Shown: one piece after another, positions 1 through 11,441 of the stretch
Layout: each line of letters begins with the position of its first letter
Numbering within the stretch: position 1 is the stretch's first letter
Assembly: GCA_905147135.1 (NCBI GenBank)
Contig: LR990050.1
Location: 1,748,501 to 1,812,500, forward strand
DNA: 64,000 bases
Source: Blastobasis lacticolella
Taxonomy: Eukaryota > Arthropoda > Insecta > Lepidoptera > Blastobasidae
Reading direction: 5' to 3'
Program-made: the position numbers and the translations under genes
The notes under the pieces: model-generated
Database searches by the model: none
Seen by the model: the letters and a program-made list of their open reading frames with translations, nothing else
Told to the model about the DNA's origin: nothing

Positions 1-144
1 TGAAACCTTACTCACCGGCAGAAACACAATACTATTTAAAGGAGTTTTATTTAGCTGCGATATTTTGTAAGGTGGAGGTCCTTCCCCAGTCGGGCGGCTC
101 AAATTCGAACGAGATACCCCGCTATGCCCTACCTCTCTTTAAAT

Positions 145-345
145 CATATCATGAAGAAACCTGCACATTTTGGCAACTGAACGTGTAACCACGATCCAAT
201 GTAGTCAGGTTCCCCTGGTAAAAGAGTAACGCAGGTCATACGGCAGTCGCTCCACTGTAATTACCTGATCTGCAAAATCTTGGATCATGGTCAAGGCGGA
301 CCCCGGGCCCTCCGAGAGCAAAATGGACGTTAACGTCAAGATGTC
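145..345 (+). repeat. Short repeat family S3, headless fragment
   Basis: Body of the S3 family (described at 2666-3013): the 'catcatgaagaaacctgcac' type segment, the 'caggttcccctggta' segment, and the tail with 'aaggcggacccc' and 'gttaacgtcaagatg'. The tRNA-like head is missing. The copy B counterpart is 28068-28270. Confidence 0.7.
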
Positions 346-431
346 CATTGTCATAACCTCCACGCTTGACAGTCAGGGAAGAGAAATACACAACAGAAAA
401 CGCAGCTACAAACATTCTGGTCTCTAGCTAG

Positions 432-1160
432 GGTGTGGCGACACCCTAAAAAGATTGGGAAGCCCTTAAAAGTCATGTCACCCTAAGGTGACTAACCTAA
501 GTTTAGGTTATGGGCTCCATTTTTCCGTACTTGGAATCTGTGGAATCTAGGTGTGCCTAAGGCACAGAAAACCCTTAGATTTCAAGGTATTTAGGAGGCC
601 CAGTTTTTTCCAGAAGTCAGTCCCTTTGGACGTTCCCTAGGAGAGACAACATTCCCAATGAAGCCCTGTAGTCCTTTGGTGATTGAACTGTATAACCACA
701 TGCACTGCTGTTTCCTTAGCTACCAAACATCCCCTATACATGGGGTTTTCTGTACCGATTGTGAGCGGTACATATATATAACGGATCGCGGTCAATAGTA
801 TGGAATCATATGGTCAATAGTACGGACTCATGACGATGAAAACGGAAGTGGGAGTGCGCCCTCTGGTGGGGCGTGCTGACAGAGTCTCGACGGCACGACT
901 CGGGCGGAGTGGCGGCTATTCCTGGTGCGACCGCCACCGAGAAGTGACGCGTCTTGAAAAGTTAATTACCTCAACTGCCTACATTGTGATACTACTCTGA
1001 TTTCAAGTGAAATTATAAGTGATGTGCAAAAATGAATTGGATTAAATACAGTGGAGTAAATGTGAACCCTTTCTTTAATTTATCTGTCACCTATATCACC
1101 GATGTCACCACCCTGATGACAATGATCCTGATACACCCCTTTCCTTTACGCGACGACATA
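432..1160 (+). repeat. Possible solo LTR or LTR-retrotransposon remnant
   Basis: This block is shared with copy B (about 28345-29095). It begins near 'tgtggcgacacc', has small palindromes (for example around 472-515), a promoter-like GC-richer middle, and an AT-rich stretch followed by short pyrimidine-rich sequence ending near 'cgacgaca'. The layout resembles a lepidopteran LTR, but no matching second LTR, primer-binding site or target duplication was identified. It could equally be another kind of repeat. Confidence 0.3.
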
Positions 1161-1507
1161 TATATAGGTATAGGTAAAGGTATCCTGTAGTTGTTCCACT
1201 ACTGTCCTAAATTCACTCCATTTCAGATCTAGCAGACTGTTGACTAGATTTGGGCCTATTCGGTCACCGCTAACTTAGGCTTTTAAAAATGCATACTTAC
1301 TAGAATTTATCATGAGCCTGCACTCCAGGTACAAGGTCATTGCTATCAGTTTGGACGTCGTCGAGTTCCACGTCACAAGTGGGAGGGCAATTGCATTGGG
1401 TGAACGTTACTGTAACAATACATAAAACAAAGACATGTAAATAAAAGTTGAAGGTAATATGAAAATTCATCAGCAGCCAAATACATTGCCTAGTGAAAAA
1501 ACGGACC

Positions 1508-1655
1508 TTGGCTGGCAGATTTACCGCTAGACGCTATGCCGAGATTTACCGCCGTGATAAAGAAGAACAAGCGCATATCGGCAGCGTGTTAGACGCAGAA
1601 CAGCGGCAGTGTGCGACGCCGGAGCTCGCATTCCACCTTGAAGTAGATTGTGCAG
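1508..1655 (-). pseudogene. Degenerate duplicate of the PPK Cys-rich exon
   Basis: This stretch repeats the block that contains the Cys-rich exon (2013-2235), about 0.5 kb away and in the same orientation. Read on the minus strand it keeps the 'KVECEL' coding stretch. It then lacks most of the middle, including the paired-Cys CGC motif, and runs into a stop just before the point where the intact exon ends. It is therefore a broken tandem exon duplicate. The copy B version is at 29431-29576, so the event predates the A/B split. Confidence 0.6.
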
Positions 1656-1784
1656 TCCTACCGCAAGAACCTCTAGGCCTGTGCTAAACTCAACTGTGTA
1701 AAGTTCCCCTGCTACTAAGACAGTCGTGGCCCTGACGAACCAGGATTTTCCTTAACGGTTTGTGCGAGTTAGATGGCAATCGCC

Positions 1785-1995
1785 GCATTTACTCGTAAAA
1801 TTCAAAACACTATAGTTCTGCATATCTGCTATCTCCGACAGTATACCACAATCTTGATGCAGTTGAGCAGGGACCAATCGCAGCAAGCCAGAGCCAGAGT
1901 TGTCTTGCTGCGATTGTTTTCAACTCAATTGCATCAAAATGGCAGCGCACAGTCGAAGAAAGGCGGTACAACTCCTGGTAGGAATCCGCTTTCCT
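1785..1995. repeat. Foldback (inverted-repeat) element
   Basis: Two arms share 'caatcgcagcaag' and its complement 'cttgctgcgattg', about 16 bp apart. The similarity extends outward imperfectly through 'ttgatgcagttgag' and 'ctcaattgcatcaa'. It is a MITE-like hairpin, also present at 29705-29915. Confidence 0.6.
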
Positions 1996-2109
1996 AGTAG
2001 AAGATCGTACTCTGGCTGGCAGATTTACCGCTGCTGAGACGAGATTTACCGCCGTGGTAAAGAAAAAACATAAAATAGAAAAACGTATGTATGAACAAGT
2101 AGTGCGTAC

Positions 2110-2245
2110 CGGCAGCGTGTTTGACGCAAAGCAACCGTCTCGCGCGGCAGAGTGCGGCGCCGGCCGGCCGCGGGTGCGTGGTGCGCACGCAGCCGCAGCG
2201 GCGCAGCGTGCGCTGGAGCTCGCACTCCACCTTGCAGTAGTCCAT
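2110..2245 (-). CDS. PPK gene A, Cys-rich ectodomain exon
   Basis: On the minus strand the translation opens with YCKVECEL and contains RRCGCV. This is the spaced-cysteine signature of the DEG/ENaC Cys-rich domain (C-x3-C ... C-x-C), followed by further cysteines before the exon ends in phase 1 at a GT donor (GCCG|GTACGC). The 5' edge given is the first in-frame ATG codon and is arbitrary. No AG acceptor exists in the pyrimidine-rich stretch just upstream; the nearest is after CTGCAAG, which would remove the first cysteine. The region is GC-rich relative to its surroundings. Copy B has the same exon at 30038-30173 with the same predicted donor. Confidence 0.75.
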
Positions 2246-2404
2246 GCGTGGAGGAGGGAGAATTGTAATTATTTTTCATTACGCAAAATATGAAGTGGGA
2301 TGTGTAAATATGTCTGTGACATCATATCTGCTGTTTTCAAAGCGGATGAACCAATTTCGATGCGGTGTTTCTCTATTAATTACAATTAACTTATTATAAT
2401 TACA

Positions 2405-2485
2405 AAGATTTAGCGCCCCTGGTGTTGCTGATATCCATAGGCGGCGGTGACCATCAGGTGGCCCGCTTGTCTGTTTGTCTGACGT
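2405..2485 (-). repeat. Short repeat family S4, fragment
   Basis: The complement carries the 'cagacaaacagacaagcggg' and 'ccacctgatggtcaccgccg' part of the S4 family (described at 15636-15815). In copy B the equivalent (34565-34690) contains about 40 extra bases. Confidence 0.65.
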
Positions 2486-2665
2486 ATAACATAAAAACGA
2501 TGCGCATTGTGCAGTAGCTTGTGCAAGAATTAATGTTGTGTCTTTCGAATAATGAACACGAATTTAAAGAACTTGTTACTCACAAGGCAATATACCTTTC
2601 TACTTGCTCAAGCTATCGAATACAGCGATCTTAATCAAATAATCTTATTTAAATAATAAGAGCGT

Positions 2666-3013
2666 CGGTGGCCGGGCAGTCGAGTATCCAACTCGTAAGC
2701 GAGAGCTACCGGGTTTAAATCCCGCTGCGGCCATGTACCAATGACTCTTTTCTGAGTTATGTACATTTATTGAATTCTAACCGATGCTCTTACGGCGAGG
2801 GAAAACATCGTGATGAAACCTGCAAATTCAGGCAACTGAATTTGTCACCATGATCCAATCTGGTCAGGTTCCCCTGGTAGCAGGGTCACGGAGGTCAGAT
2901 GGTAGTCGCTCCACTGTCACCTGATCGCCAAATCCTGGATCATGGTTAAGGCGGACCCCAGACCCTCGTTCTCGAGAGCCCAACCGGGACATTAACGCCA
3001 AGAAAATGATGAT
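2666..3013 (+). repeat. Short repeat family S3, tRNA-derived SINE, complete copy
   Basis: This is the best copy of family S3. It begins with 'gcgtcggtggccgggcagtc', a tRNA-like head whose B box 'gggtttaaatccc' is recognisable, followed by 'gtaccaatgactc'. Next come a fixed body with 'cgtgatgaaacctgc' and 'caggttcccctggta', and a tail ending in ATG repeats at 3007-3013. The pol III box and the 3' microsatellite are typical of insect SINEs. The copy B counterpart is 34825-35185. Confidence 0.8.
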
Positions 3014-3103
3014 GAAGCTATCAAACACAGAGGTAGATAGTAGTCCAATTTTATTACACTTCTAGCTCTTATTACTCTAATAATTAAATAGACAAAGAGA
3101 TAC

Positions 3104-3372
3104 TTATGATAAGCAGGGAAATATGTGAGTCTCTCAAACGACAATCGACACTGCCGTAGTTCCTTGCTGAGGCTGAGGGCGTCTTCGGAGATCATGAATT
3201 CGCTCTTTCGGTATATGTACCATTGCTCGGTCCCTGGCGACATCGGGGTACCGTTCACAGCGGCATCCATGAAATACCCGCCAGCAGAAACGATTACCTG
3301 GAATGTAAGATCACTTTTAACAGATAAAGGCAAAGTCCTCCACTCCCGTCCATTGAACGCTAATTCCTTCAA
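3104..3372 (-). CDS. PPK gene A, distal ectodomain exon
   Basis: The translation contains EWRTLPLSVKS, GGYFMDAAVNGTPMSPGTEQ and LSKELRQCRLSFE. This matches the DEG/ENaC ectodomain segment just before the Cys-rich domain, with family features SPGTE and the RxC ahead of the first conserved cysteine. The start chosen uses acceptor CACACAG|TTGAAG at 3372; an alternative acceptor 13 bases upstream keeps the frame. The end is the donor AA|GTATCTC at 3104, giving phase 2. That donor resembles U12-type donors, and the next recognised exon lacks a standard AG acceptor. The 269-bp length is identical in copy B (35277-35545). Confidence 0.8.
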
Positions 3373-3439
3373 CTGTGTGGGCTCTCTACGGTGCCCTTTT
3401 TCATATATCGCTTCAGCACATATTTATACATGAGGAGCT

Positions 3440-3760
3440 GTCCGTTGTGATTCCGCTTGCTCTTCCCACGTTCGGTATAAAAGATGTGTTTCTTCAGTCG
3501 ATGATACCCCCGACGAACTGTCGAGCGCCCTGAACCTCCTAGAGACTCAGAACGACTCGACAGAGCCCCTCCCTGCCGTTTCAGCGGCCCCCGTAGACCC
3601 CCAATCCCAATTCACAGCAGCGGGACCCCCTTCTGGGGTCTCGCTATAATTTCTCCAGCGTATGCTCCGTAAGGAGTGACGTTGAGCGCACCACGTCCCT
3701 ACGGGGTGTCGCATCCGATGAAACTGATGATGATGATGATGATGATGATCTGGCATCCTA
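3440..3760. repeat. Unclassified interspersed repeat with TGA-rich tail
   Basis: The block around 'ggggtctcgctataatttct' and 'ggagtgacgttgagcgcacc' also occurs at about 35590-35890. In copy A it ends in a run of ATG repeats (3727-3750), typical of the 3' end of a retroposon. Short open frames here are not supported as genes. Confidence 0.45.
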
Positions 3761-5463
3761 CACTATAACTATAGGGTAAATACAATGTACTACAATAACA
3801 ATGCGTAATGGTAAATGTTTACATTTACTTTCGGAAACCGGACAGTCATATTTTCAAAAAGATTGGAAAGTTCCTACCTTCACGGCTAAAGCTACCTTAA
3901 CGGTTACTCTGGATAATTTGTTTTGCTCCGTAAACATTTTATTAATACCTTTTTTTTCACCGCAACTTCGTCTGTTCGTTCATGTAAAATTCATCAAAAT
4001 CCGTTCTGCAGTTTTTACGAAAATAACTATCAAACTTTATCTCGCACAACTCACAATAACAATAACCCAATAACTCAACTCACTCTGAAAACACAATAAA
4101 GAATAAGTTCAGCATACCCATTTATATGAAATGTCAACGTTGCGGGTTACGGTCTGACTTTGATTGACCACTATGGTGACGCCGCTTGTTGGCCCAACGC
4201 GATCCGTGACCCAGTTTCGGGGCTCTGTCATTCTACTCGTCCCAAACTCAGCCATCTCCCTGCGAAAGACTAGATGGTTTTAAATTATCTATAATTATTA
4301 GAACTACAATCTGTAAAAAAAGTTTAGTCAGTTATCGTTAGTGACAAATTCTGGAGCCGTATTCTGGGGTTCAATCCAATATTTATTTTATTATGGCAGT
4401 CCCATGTCATCCCATGTCATAGTCCAAAGGATACGCTATGGTGAAAGCTCGTTTCACGTCCGAATCCGAATTGTAATGTAATGTTTTTACGTAAAACCGC
4501 AACTAAAATGCGCCTGGAGTCATTCGTAACTACAACAACCATGTATGAGAAGGCAATCTACGTAATGCTACACAATTGCTACGCGACTGCTCCGCGGAGG
4601 CTTCGCAATTCCTACTATACCTTACTTACTTTCCCGTGAGACAAAGTGTAAACAAAGAAAACAATGGTTGTCAAACTTACAACAATATCACGTTTGTAAG
4701 GATACGAATCCCGGCCCAACTTTCTTCTACATGTTTGAATATGTTAATAACAGTCTCTTTATCTGTAGAACGCATTGGAGAGTCTTGAAACGCTTTTTCT
4801 TCGGCGAATAAAATTTCAAGCATTTCTCGAACTAGGTTCACTCATTTTGAACCGAATTAACGTGCAGATAACAAAAACTTAACTATAACAAAATGTAAAA
4901 ACGTAACTCAATGATAAAACTTAACAAAAATAATAACTTTTACAGAGAACGACCTCAAAATATGAAAATAATCGGAAAGTAATCGCACTCGTGTCAACAA
5001 GTTGATCAAGAGTAAAAATTTCGAACATTACCCGGCTAAATACGAAAGCTGAAAATTTTACATTTGAAATAACTGTTTATCTTCATTTAGTGTTATTAAA
5101 ACTCGTTCATAGTTTGATATTCACCGTGCTTTAAGGTATTTTGTAAGACTAACAATTATATTAAGAATAACCTGTAAATTTATAATCTATTTTATGTTTA
5201 TTTTTCTCTGTTTTGGTTGAAAAATAACACCTAAAATAATCTGTTTTATGTTTTGTTTATAAGCGCAAGGCCCTAGTTAAAAATAGCAATTATTTGATGA
5301 ATGTTCTGTAATTGATGAAAATATGGTATTATAAATAACCTTTTTGTGGTTTGTTTACATTTTGTATCACGGGAAAGTAAAAATGGTGTAGGATGCTTCA
5401 CGATTGCTACGCGAAAGCTACACAATTGCTACAGGATTGCTACGCGGATGCTACCTGATTAGA
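3761..5463. other. Intronic, no gene recognised
   Basis: This region should hold part of the intron between the fourth and the distal ectodomain exons of gene A. A scan for the expected CxW / GxCYxFN exon found nothing convincing. It contains the single copy of the 24-base site (4315-4338) that flanks the 5-kb insertion in copy B, and short 'gctacacaattgctacgcg'-like repeats near 4565-4610 and 5390-5455. Confidence 0.6.
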
Positions 5464-5574
5464 CCATGGTTACTGAATGTGCAGGTTTCATCACGATGTT
5501 TTCCCTCACCGTAAGAGCGTCTGTTAGTGTTCAACTCATGTACATTACTCGATCATAATTCATGTCATTGGTAC

Positions 5575-5713
5575 TGTAACTTCTCAGTCACCCTAATACC
5601 TATCTATCTGTATAAATACACACATACGAGTATCTACCAATAAAGAGTAGACATAACATAATAAATATCATTTCACATATTGTGATTTGGCCGTAAGCAA
5701 GTGATCGTCTAGT

Positions 5714-5747
<34 letters not shown>

Positions 5748-8700
5748 TCTTTATTTCGGACTCGTGGTCCATAGGTACAATAGTACTTATAATTAAATTA
5801 AAAATGAAAAAAAAATACAATAATATAATAAAATACAATAAATTGTGAATGAAATAAAATAAAATAAAATAATTCAGTCTATACCAAGTCACAAGTGCAC
5901 TTAGCATGCTATGGTCAGCCAACGTTTATACATACACGAAGTGTGTAATCTGTCTGCCAGTTCTCTTATAATAGAGTTGCTACACGCGCCAACCCTGGAC
6001 AGGAATGAAGCAATACGCTTCCTCTGAATGGCATTAAATGTGTCCAGTCTTGCTTCTGCGAACATTCCAGATGCACTACAATGGTATTTCAATCCCATCA
6101 GGTGTCTGTAAATATTGTTATACTGGACACGGATGCCGTTCAGGGAAGCGACCGTGTACTCGGTCCATAGTTGACACGTGTAGAAACTCTGGCAGTACGT
6201 CCTAAACAAATGGATCTTTACATTTTCATTTGCTTTAAAAAACTTCCTAGCTATCATGTTACCTACCACCGAGAGTGACCTACGTTGACGCTCGATATCG
6301 GCATTGTCCTTTAAATCTGAGGTAAGGATATGGCCAAGGTACCTGAACTTGTCCACTATTTTTACAGTCTGACCACAGACACTAACATTTGGAATATGCT
6401 GGGGGCCCCTTCCCGATCTGAAAACCAGAAGTTCAGTTTTTTTCGCATTATACTTTAGGTTATGTGACTCAGCATAGCCTTCGCATATTTTTAACAATCG
6501 TCTAATGCCTTTGATAGAGGGGCTGAGCAGGACCATGTCATCAGCATAACTAAGATTGTTAACATAACGTTCACCCAACCTCAGACCAACTGGGGTCCTG
6601 CTCAGCTCCACTATCAACTCATTGACGTATAAATTAAACAGATCGGGAGAGGTAAGCCCACCCTGCCTAACACCACAGGACAACCTGAAGTCATTGGACA
6701 CAAGTTATTGATTTACATTTTCAGACCTATTACGTTGTGTACACATTTTGATAAACGTCCCAAAGAATATATAAGTTTTGTAGCAATTCTCTGTAATTCA
6801 ACCGCACGAACATTCGGAAGATATTCGCAAATAAATAAAATTTAGTTCACATAAATAAAAGTAAAGTCAAATATCAAAATCCTTAATATGAAACGAATGA
6901 CACATAAATCCGCGTAAATAAGATGATTTAAATGTAATCCACGCAATTCGAAATAGTCAAACAATTTATAAAATCCGTACAAAAAATCAAACAAAGTATA
7001 AAGTAAACATGCGACTTAGCTTTGACAGCACTCGAAACGGCAACGGATTTTTCTTTCTTCTGTGGCCACTCTAACCCTATGATTGCGAAACCCTAACGTT
7101 ATCCTCACTTAAATAATATAGAATAGAGGTAATTAGGTCTCGGAAAACCTACTTAATCGATAAGGAACTGAGACTCCCATCACACCTCATATCTCAGCCA
7201 ACCAGCAAAGCCTTCGAAATCAAACGAACCAGTGACCTATTGTCTACTTCGCTCAAACCGTCACTCATATTCCGATCATCTCGTCAGGCATTATTATGGT
7301 CCTACCTATCGACTCACGAGTCAAAGGAGAGATTATTATATAAATTTAATTTACTTCGCGTGTGTAAGTTGTGTGCCTAGTGAGGGACGATAACGACTCG
7401 GACCAGGTTTCGATCCAAACTCGAGATTCATGTTCGTAGGAAAATGTCATTAAAGCTTTAAAAGCACAAAGGGTATTAAACGGAACATGGGCCAAAATCG
7501 TACCAGAATTCGGCGGCAAACCTAGGCGTAGATTTAGTTAGAGCGCCTAGGCCATCGAAGACCAAGTCGGGATTCGTGCCGGACTCATTATCTTAGAGTG
7601 TATTCGATGTCACATCCGAAACTGTGTCCCAGTTTAGTTTTATAGTTTTTTATTCAGTGAGGGTGAGTACTGATGGTATTTAATTTGGTATCATTTTCCT
7701 AAAAATTTGTGTTTTAAATCACCTTTCAGACTTATATTGAAATCTCTAAGAGCCCTAATAAAGAGTATTTTAACTAGAAATAGAAAATGGTAGTTACTAT
7801 AAAGAGTATAGTAACTACCATAAAAGTAATGAGAATGTAACTCACGCTTTCGAAACTTAGAAACAAAGACAAAATGTGAAACAAACCAAATCACTGACAC
7901 TACGTAGATTAAGAAATAGATAGAAAACGAAAGAAACGACACAAAGCTGAAAGATAACACAAAATAATGACGCACTAATTATTTTAACAAACCACTCGCG
8001 AGTGGTAATGAATTTTTCGAGGAAATTTGGAAAAGCCTGGGGTTTCTTAGTTACGGAAATGGATACGATGATGTTCACGCGACGCGACCCAAAAGCTGAC
8101 TGTCTCGTTTCTCCTACTCTGGCCACCTTGCTTTAAATCGTTATCATCAAAATGCCCACAGTTCAATATTTGAACAAACAAAAAATGAAATATTTCTAAG
8201 TTTATGAGGTCTAAAGCGACTGCTCTTATAACGTTCGCACATCCATAAATTTTACAAAATGTTCCTGATAAACCGAAAATAGTTAAATGTTACAACAGCT
8301 AGGGATGTAGGGATGTGTGCATACGACGTTTTATTTATTTACCGAGTCGATTAAATTTAAACAACGCAAACAAAAATACGTAAGCAAATGGATTCGATGT
8401 GAAATTTCTTTAGACCAAAATTTATAATGTAGGGAGTTATAAGTAAACAATATAAATACATTTTAGGTACTATAAACTCGATGTAATGTTTCATCAGACT
8501 GAGTATAGAGATATTTAATTCCTATGAAGCAAATCCATTTGAGTCATCAAACAAGTTAGATTAAAATTAATTTCTAGACTCGTTTAATATTTAGGTGTGC
8601 TTTTATTTAATTTTTTATTTCGATATTTCGTTGGAACGTATTTGTATGAATTTCACATCACTATCACTTGTGAGTATTTTTCTTGAGTCCCATACTTGAC

Positions 8701-9011
8701 GCCAAACATTTAAGATATTCACGATATTTTGCCTGTCGTACAACCAATCAATAGCGTAAATTTATTTCGGGCTTTTGAAGTAAAATATTCCTCTTATCGT
8801 CAAATAAATTGTTTAAGTTTATTACAAAACCAAGTTTTGGTTAAGTATTTGAGAGCATTTGTTAAAAGAAATCATGATAAGCAAACTATTTTTTTAACCA
8901 CACTGCTCTGTGTATGATATGCGTGTTCATTTCCAAGTCCATCAACTACAACCATATGATATATAAATAAATTGTACGGTGACGAGCTCATGGTACATAG
9001 TGATCGTTACA
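5575..9011. mobile_element. Copy-A-only insertion with TGTAAC...GTTACA ends
   Basis: The insertion is flanked by the 4-bp direct repeat GTAC (5571-5574 and 9012-9015), present once in the empty site of copy B ('cattggtacatgaaac'). Its ends read TGTAAC and GTTACA, as in solo LTRs or in TGT...ACA DNA transposons. Minus the nested LINE it is about 2.45 kb, AT-rich and without a coding region longer than about 95 codons. No repeated terminal LTR was found inside, so a long solo LTR is the simplest reading. A Ginger-like non-autonomous element is an alternative. Confidence 0.75.
5717..6702 (-). mobile_element. 5'-truncated LINE with open RT C-terminal frame
   Basis: A target duplication AGTTAT flanks it (5711-5716, 6703-6708). 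The 3' end is at the left with a run of ATT units. The minus-strand frame 6701-5901 is open for 266 codons and contains CGVRQGG, SYADDMVLLSPS and a C-terminal domain with YLGHILTSDL and CSASGMFAEARL. It belongs to the same family as 13985-14622 and the 4.2-kb element at 30305-34531. It starts mid-RT without a proper ATG, so it is a dead-on-arrival copy. It is nested in the 5575-9011 insertion. Confidence 0.88.
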
Positions 9012-9958
9012 GTACATGAAACTTACGAGTCGTCAGTAGTGAAACCGCTTGGCCACCGACGCTTAATAATCATTTTCGACGGATAAAACATTGTTGGCCT
9101 TGTCCTCAATTAGACCTAGTACAAAATTGGAGCTAGTTTAGGATTACCTGAGCAAGGATCTACCATTAAAGACACAGCAGAAGCCAGAACTCGCTATTTC
9201 CATTCGAAATATTGATGAACAGTTGACTGTTGAACCAAAAAGACGACACCTGAAAAAAAATTGAGTCATTAGTCGCTTGGTTTGACGAAAGCAAAAAGTG
9301 TTTTTTGTTAATCTAGCATTCTACAAATCTGGCATTCTGCTAGTCTGACATTCGCCTAATCTGATATTATACTAACCTGACTTTCTGCAAATCTGACATA
9401 ATACGTTAAAACGTTACATAAAATCTAACTATAGATAGACCACTAACATCTGATATATTGCCCGCGGGGAGGCAGGCGGAAAGGACGGCATCTCGTGGTT
9501 GTTACGGGGCTGAACGAGGGGGCGCGGGGCAGGGGACTCAAGTATGAAATAAACAAAAACTCACTGTCCAGCGCCCCCCGCGTTCATTACCGAAATCTAG
9601 ATTTTAAACATCCATATTTGCCGAAACATCACCCTACCTTTTGCTCCGCATGCGTGGTTGATCTATAGGTAGCCTATTATGGTATTGTAATAGACAAAAA
9701 TGTATCTTTTGTCACATTTCACAACTTTTATTATTATTAGAAACAAAATATAAAATTATCGAAAAAAAGCAGAAATAAAAACAATTAAGAAGGCCTTGGA
9801 TACCCCCTGGAAACTATCTGGATGCCGTCTTATTATGAATATCAAGAGCATGGATGTAGGAAGTCTTAGAGTTCCTATGGTTCTACCTAACTGCTCCAAA
9901 ACGCCGTTTATCACACAACGGGAAAGTTTACGTCGGAATTAGGATTTAATTAACCAAC

Positions 9959-10150
9959 CTTAAAATACTTTCTTCACACGTCGCAAACAACATCGTGGCA
10001 GCCTGTTCTATGCCGATTCCGTTCAGGTCTAAAATACTTTCAAGCGTATACAGGTCTCTGGTCGTATATTTGACGTCAGGCGCGTAGAATACAGCCAATT
10101 GCTGGATTATACTCTTCACATGAGTCTCGTTCATGTAAACAGGTAATTTT
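9959..10150 (-). CDS. PPK gene A, proximal ectodomain exon (exon 4)
   Basis: The 192-bp exon has acceptor TTTCGCAG|AAAATTAC and donor TTAAG|GTTGGT. The translation runs KLPVYMNETHVKSIIQQL ... and ends near ATCEESIL, the usual position of the cysteine before the C-x-W motif of PPK proteins. Phase 2 at both ends: it completes the GT left by exon 3, and leaves AG for the next exon. Copy B (44157-44348) differs by M to I in the LFATC-preceding helix and V to A near the start, while frame and splice sites are preserved. Confidence 0.8.
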
Positions 10151-10185
10151 CTGCGAAATGCAACTTATATTGGTGGTCATCTAAG

Positions 10186-10470
10186 CGTTAATGTCGCGGT
10201 TGTGCTATCGCGTGCGAGGACCCCGGGTCCGCCTTGACCGTGATCCAGGATTTGGCAGATCAGGTAATTAAAGTGAAGCATCTGCCATCTGACCTGCGTG
10301 ACACTGTTAACAGGAAAAAGTTACCAGATTGATGCTTACGCATTCAGTCGCCTGAATGTGCAGGTTTCATCACAACGTTTCCCTTCACCGCAAGAGCATC
10401 GTTTAGTATTCAACTAATATATAAAACTCAGACAACTGTCATTGGTACATGGCTGCACTGGGGTTCATGA
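10186..10470 (-). repeat. Short repeat family S3
   Basis: Minus-strand S3 copy with tail 'gcgttaatgtcgcggttg' at the left and a degraded head ('catggctgcactgggg') at the right. The copy B counterpart is 44378-44660. Confidence 0.7.
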
Positions 10471-10888
10471 TAGGCGCCTTAATGTCCAAATGAAATGGCC
10501 TAATTATTTGTTACCTAAGTGATAACTAAGCCTTAACACAATTGTTATTGTATTAAAATGTATAAAAATATCAGCTTTCTTTGACTTTTTTTTTTAATCT
10601 AAATTTAAAGAGCTTGGTCACAATTTTCTCCGTTCCAAACCCAACCTAACTAATTTATAAAGTGCTTTATCAGCCCTTGATAAAGGGGATGCTAGAACAC
10701 AGTTACATACACCAACTTCTTTAAATTGATCACATTTACGCAATGAATCATTTATCTTTCTTTGACTTGCCATAAATATAAAAAGCGGTTCCATTGCGGC
10801 TGTGTAAAAAACGATACATCATCATCATCACGCTAAATGAGGTTCTTTTGTTGTCGAGAGGTACCACACCATAACATTTCCGATCCTA

Positions 10889-11153
10889 AGTGGTAGATAT
10901 CTAGGTAGGTAGTTGTAGTCTGTCACGCAGAGGTCCCGGGTTCGATTCCCAGCCGTGCAGAAATTCAAGTGATGAATTTTAATTTCTGTTACGGGTCTGC
11001 ATGTAGTATGTGTAATAAGTAGGTATGTATACAAAAATATATGTAAGTAGTTTAACAGTTTCCTGGCACCCGTAACACAAGCTTTGTTTACTTTGGGGCT
11101 AGGTGGCGCTGTGTGAATAATAATGGTCCAAGGATATTTATTATTATATTATA
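10889..11153 (+). repeat. Short repeat family S2, tRNA-derived SINE
   Basis: The B box is 'gggttcgattccc' in the head, followed by the constant body 'gtgatgaattttaatttctg', 'cacccgtaacacaagctttg' and 'ggtggcgctgtgtgaat'. The 3' end runs into ATT-rich sequence. The A-box side is degenerate. The copy B counterpart is 45083-45347. Confidence 0.75.
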
Positions 11154-11154
11154 A

Positions 11155-11410
11155 GGCCGCGTAGTATCCGGCAGAGTAGAATAGCACCAACCCCTTACAC
11201 TCGTGGTACAAGGCGACTAATGTTTTCGAGGCAAAAGATCTAGAGTTGCCGTAGACTGGAAAATGGGCAGTAGCGTTTTCCATTGATACATTTACAACAC
11301 TGCGATCTCCAACCCGCCTGCCAAGCGTGGAGATTATGGCAATAACCTCCCCTTTCGTGGGAGAGGCCCTAAGTTCTGCAGTGGACTGTTGTGTGCTGTG
11401 ATGAATGATT
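11155..11410 (+). repeat. Short repeat family S1
   Basis: Reference copy of S1: it starts 'ggccgcgtagtatccggcag', contains 'atagcaccaaccccttacac', 'cccgcctgccaagcgtggag' and 'cagtggactgttg', and ends with GATGA units. The tail is shared with RTE-type LINE 3' ends in Lepidoptera, suggesting RTE-driven mobilisation (inference). Seven copies occur in this window, all on the plus strand. Confidence 0.75.
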
Positions 11411-11441
11411 TATTAATATTATTAAAAAAGCTTACACTTAC

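Larger units (their letters stand above)
5464..9064 (-). repeat. Short repeat S3 copy split by a large insertion
   Basis: The 3' part of an S3 copy (5464-5574) and its head (9012-9064, 'acgagtcgtcagtag ... ggccaccgacgc') flank the insertion 5575-9011. In copy B the same repeat is uninterrupted (43086-43245), so the insertion landed inside the SINE. Confidence 0.75.

Noticed and set aside
2054..2293. Plus-strand 79-codon frame rich in Ala/Arg (also 30030-30221)
   Set aside because: It is the antisense shadow of the GC-rich PPK Cys-rich exon; the minus strand shows the recognisable cysteine pattern.
3125..3433. Plus-strand 102-codon frame, also open at 35298-35606
   Set aside because: Antisense of the conserved PPK ectodomain exon; conservation is explained by the minus-strand coding.
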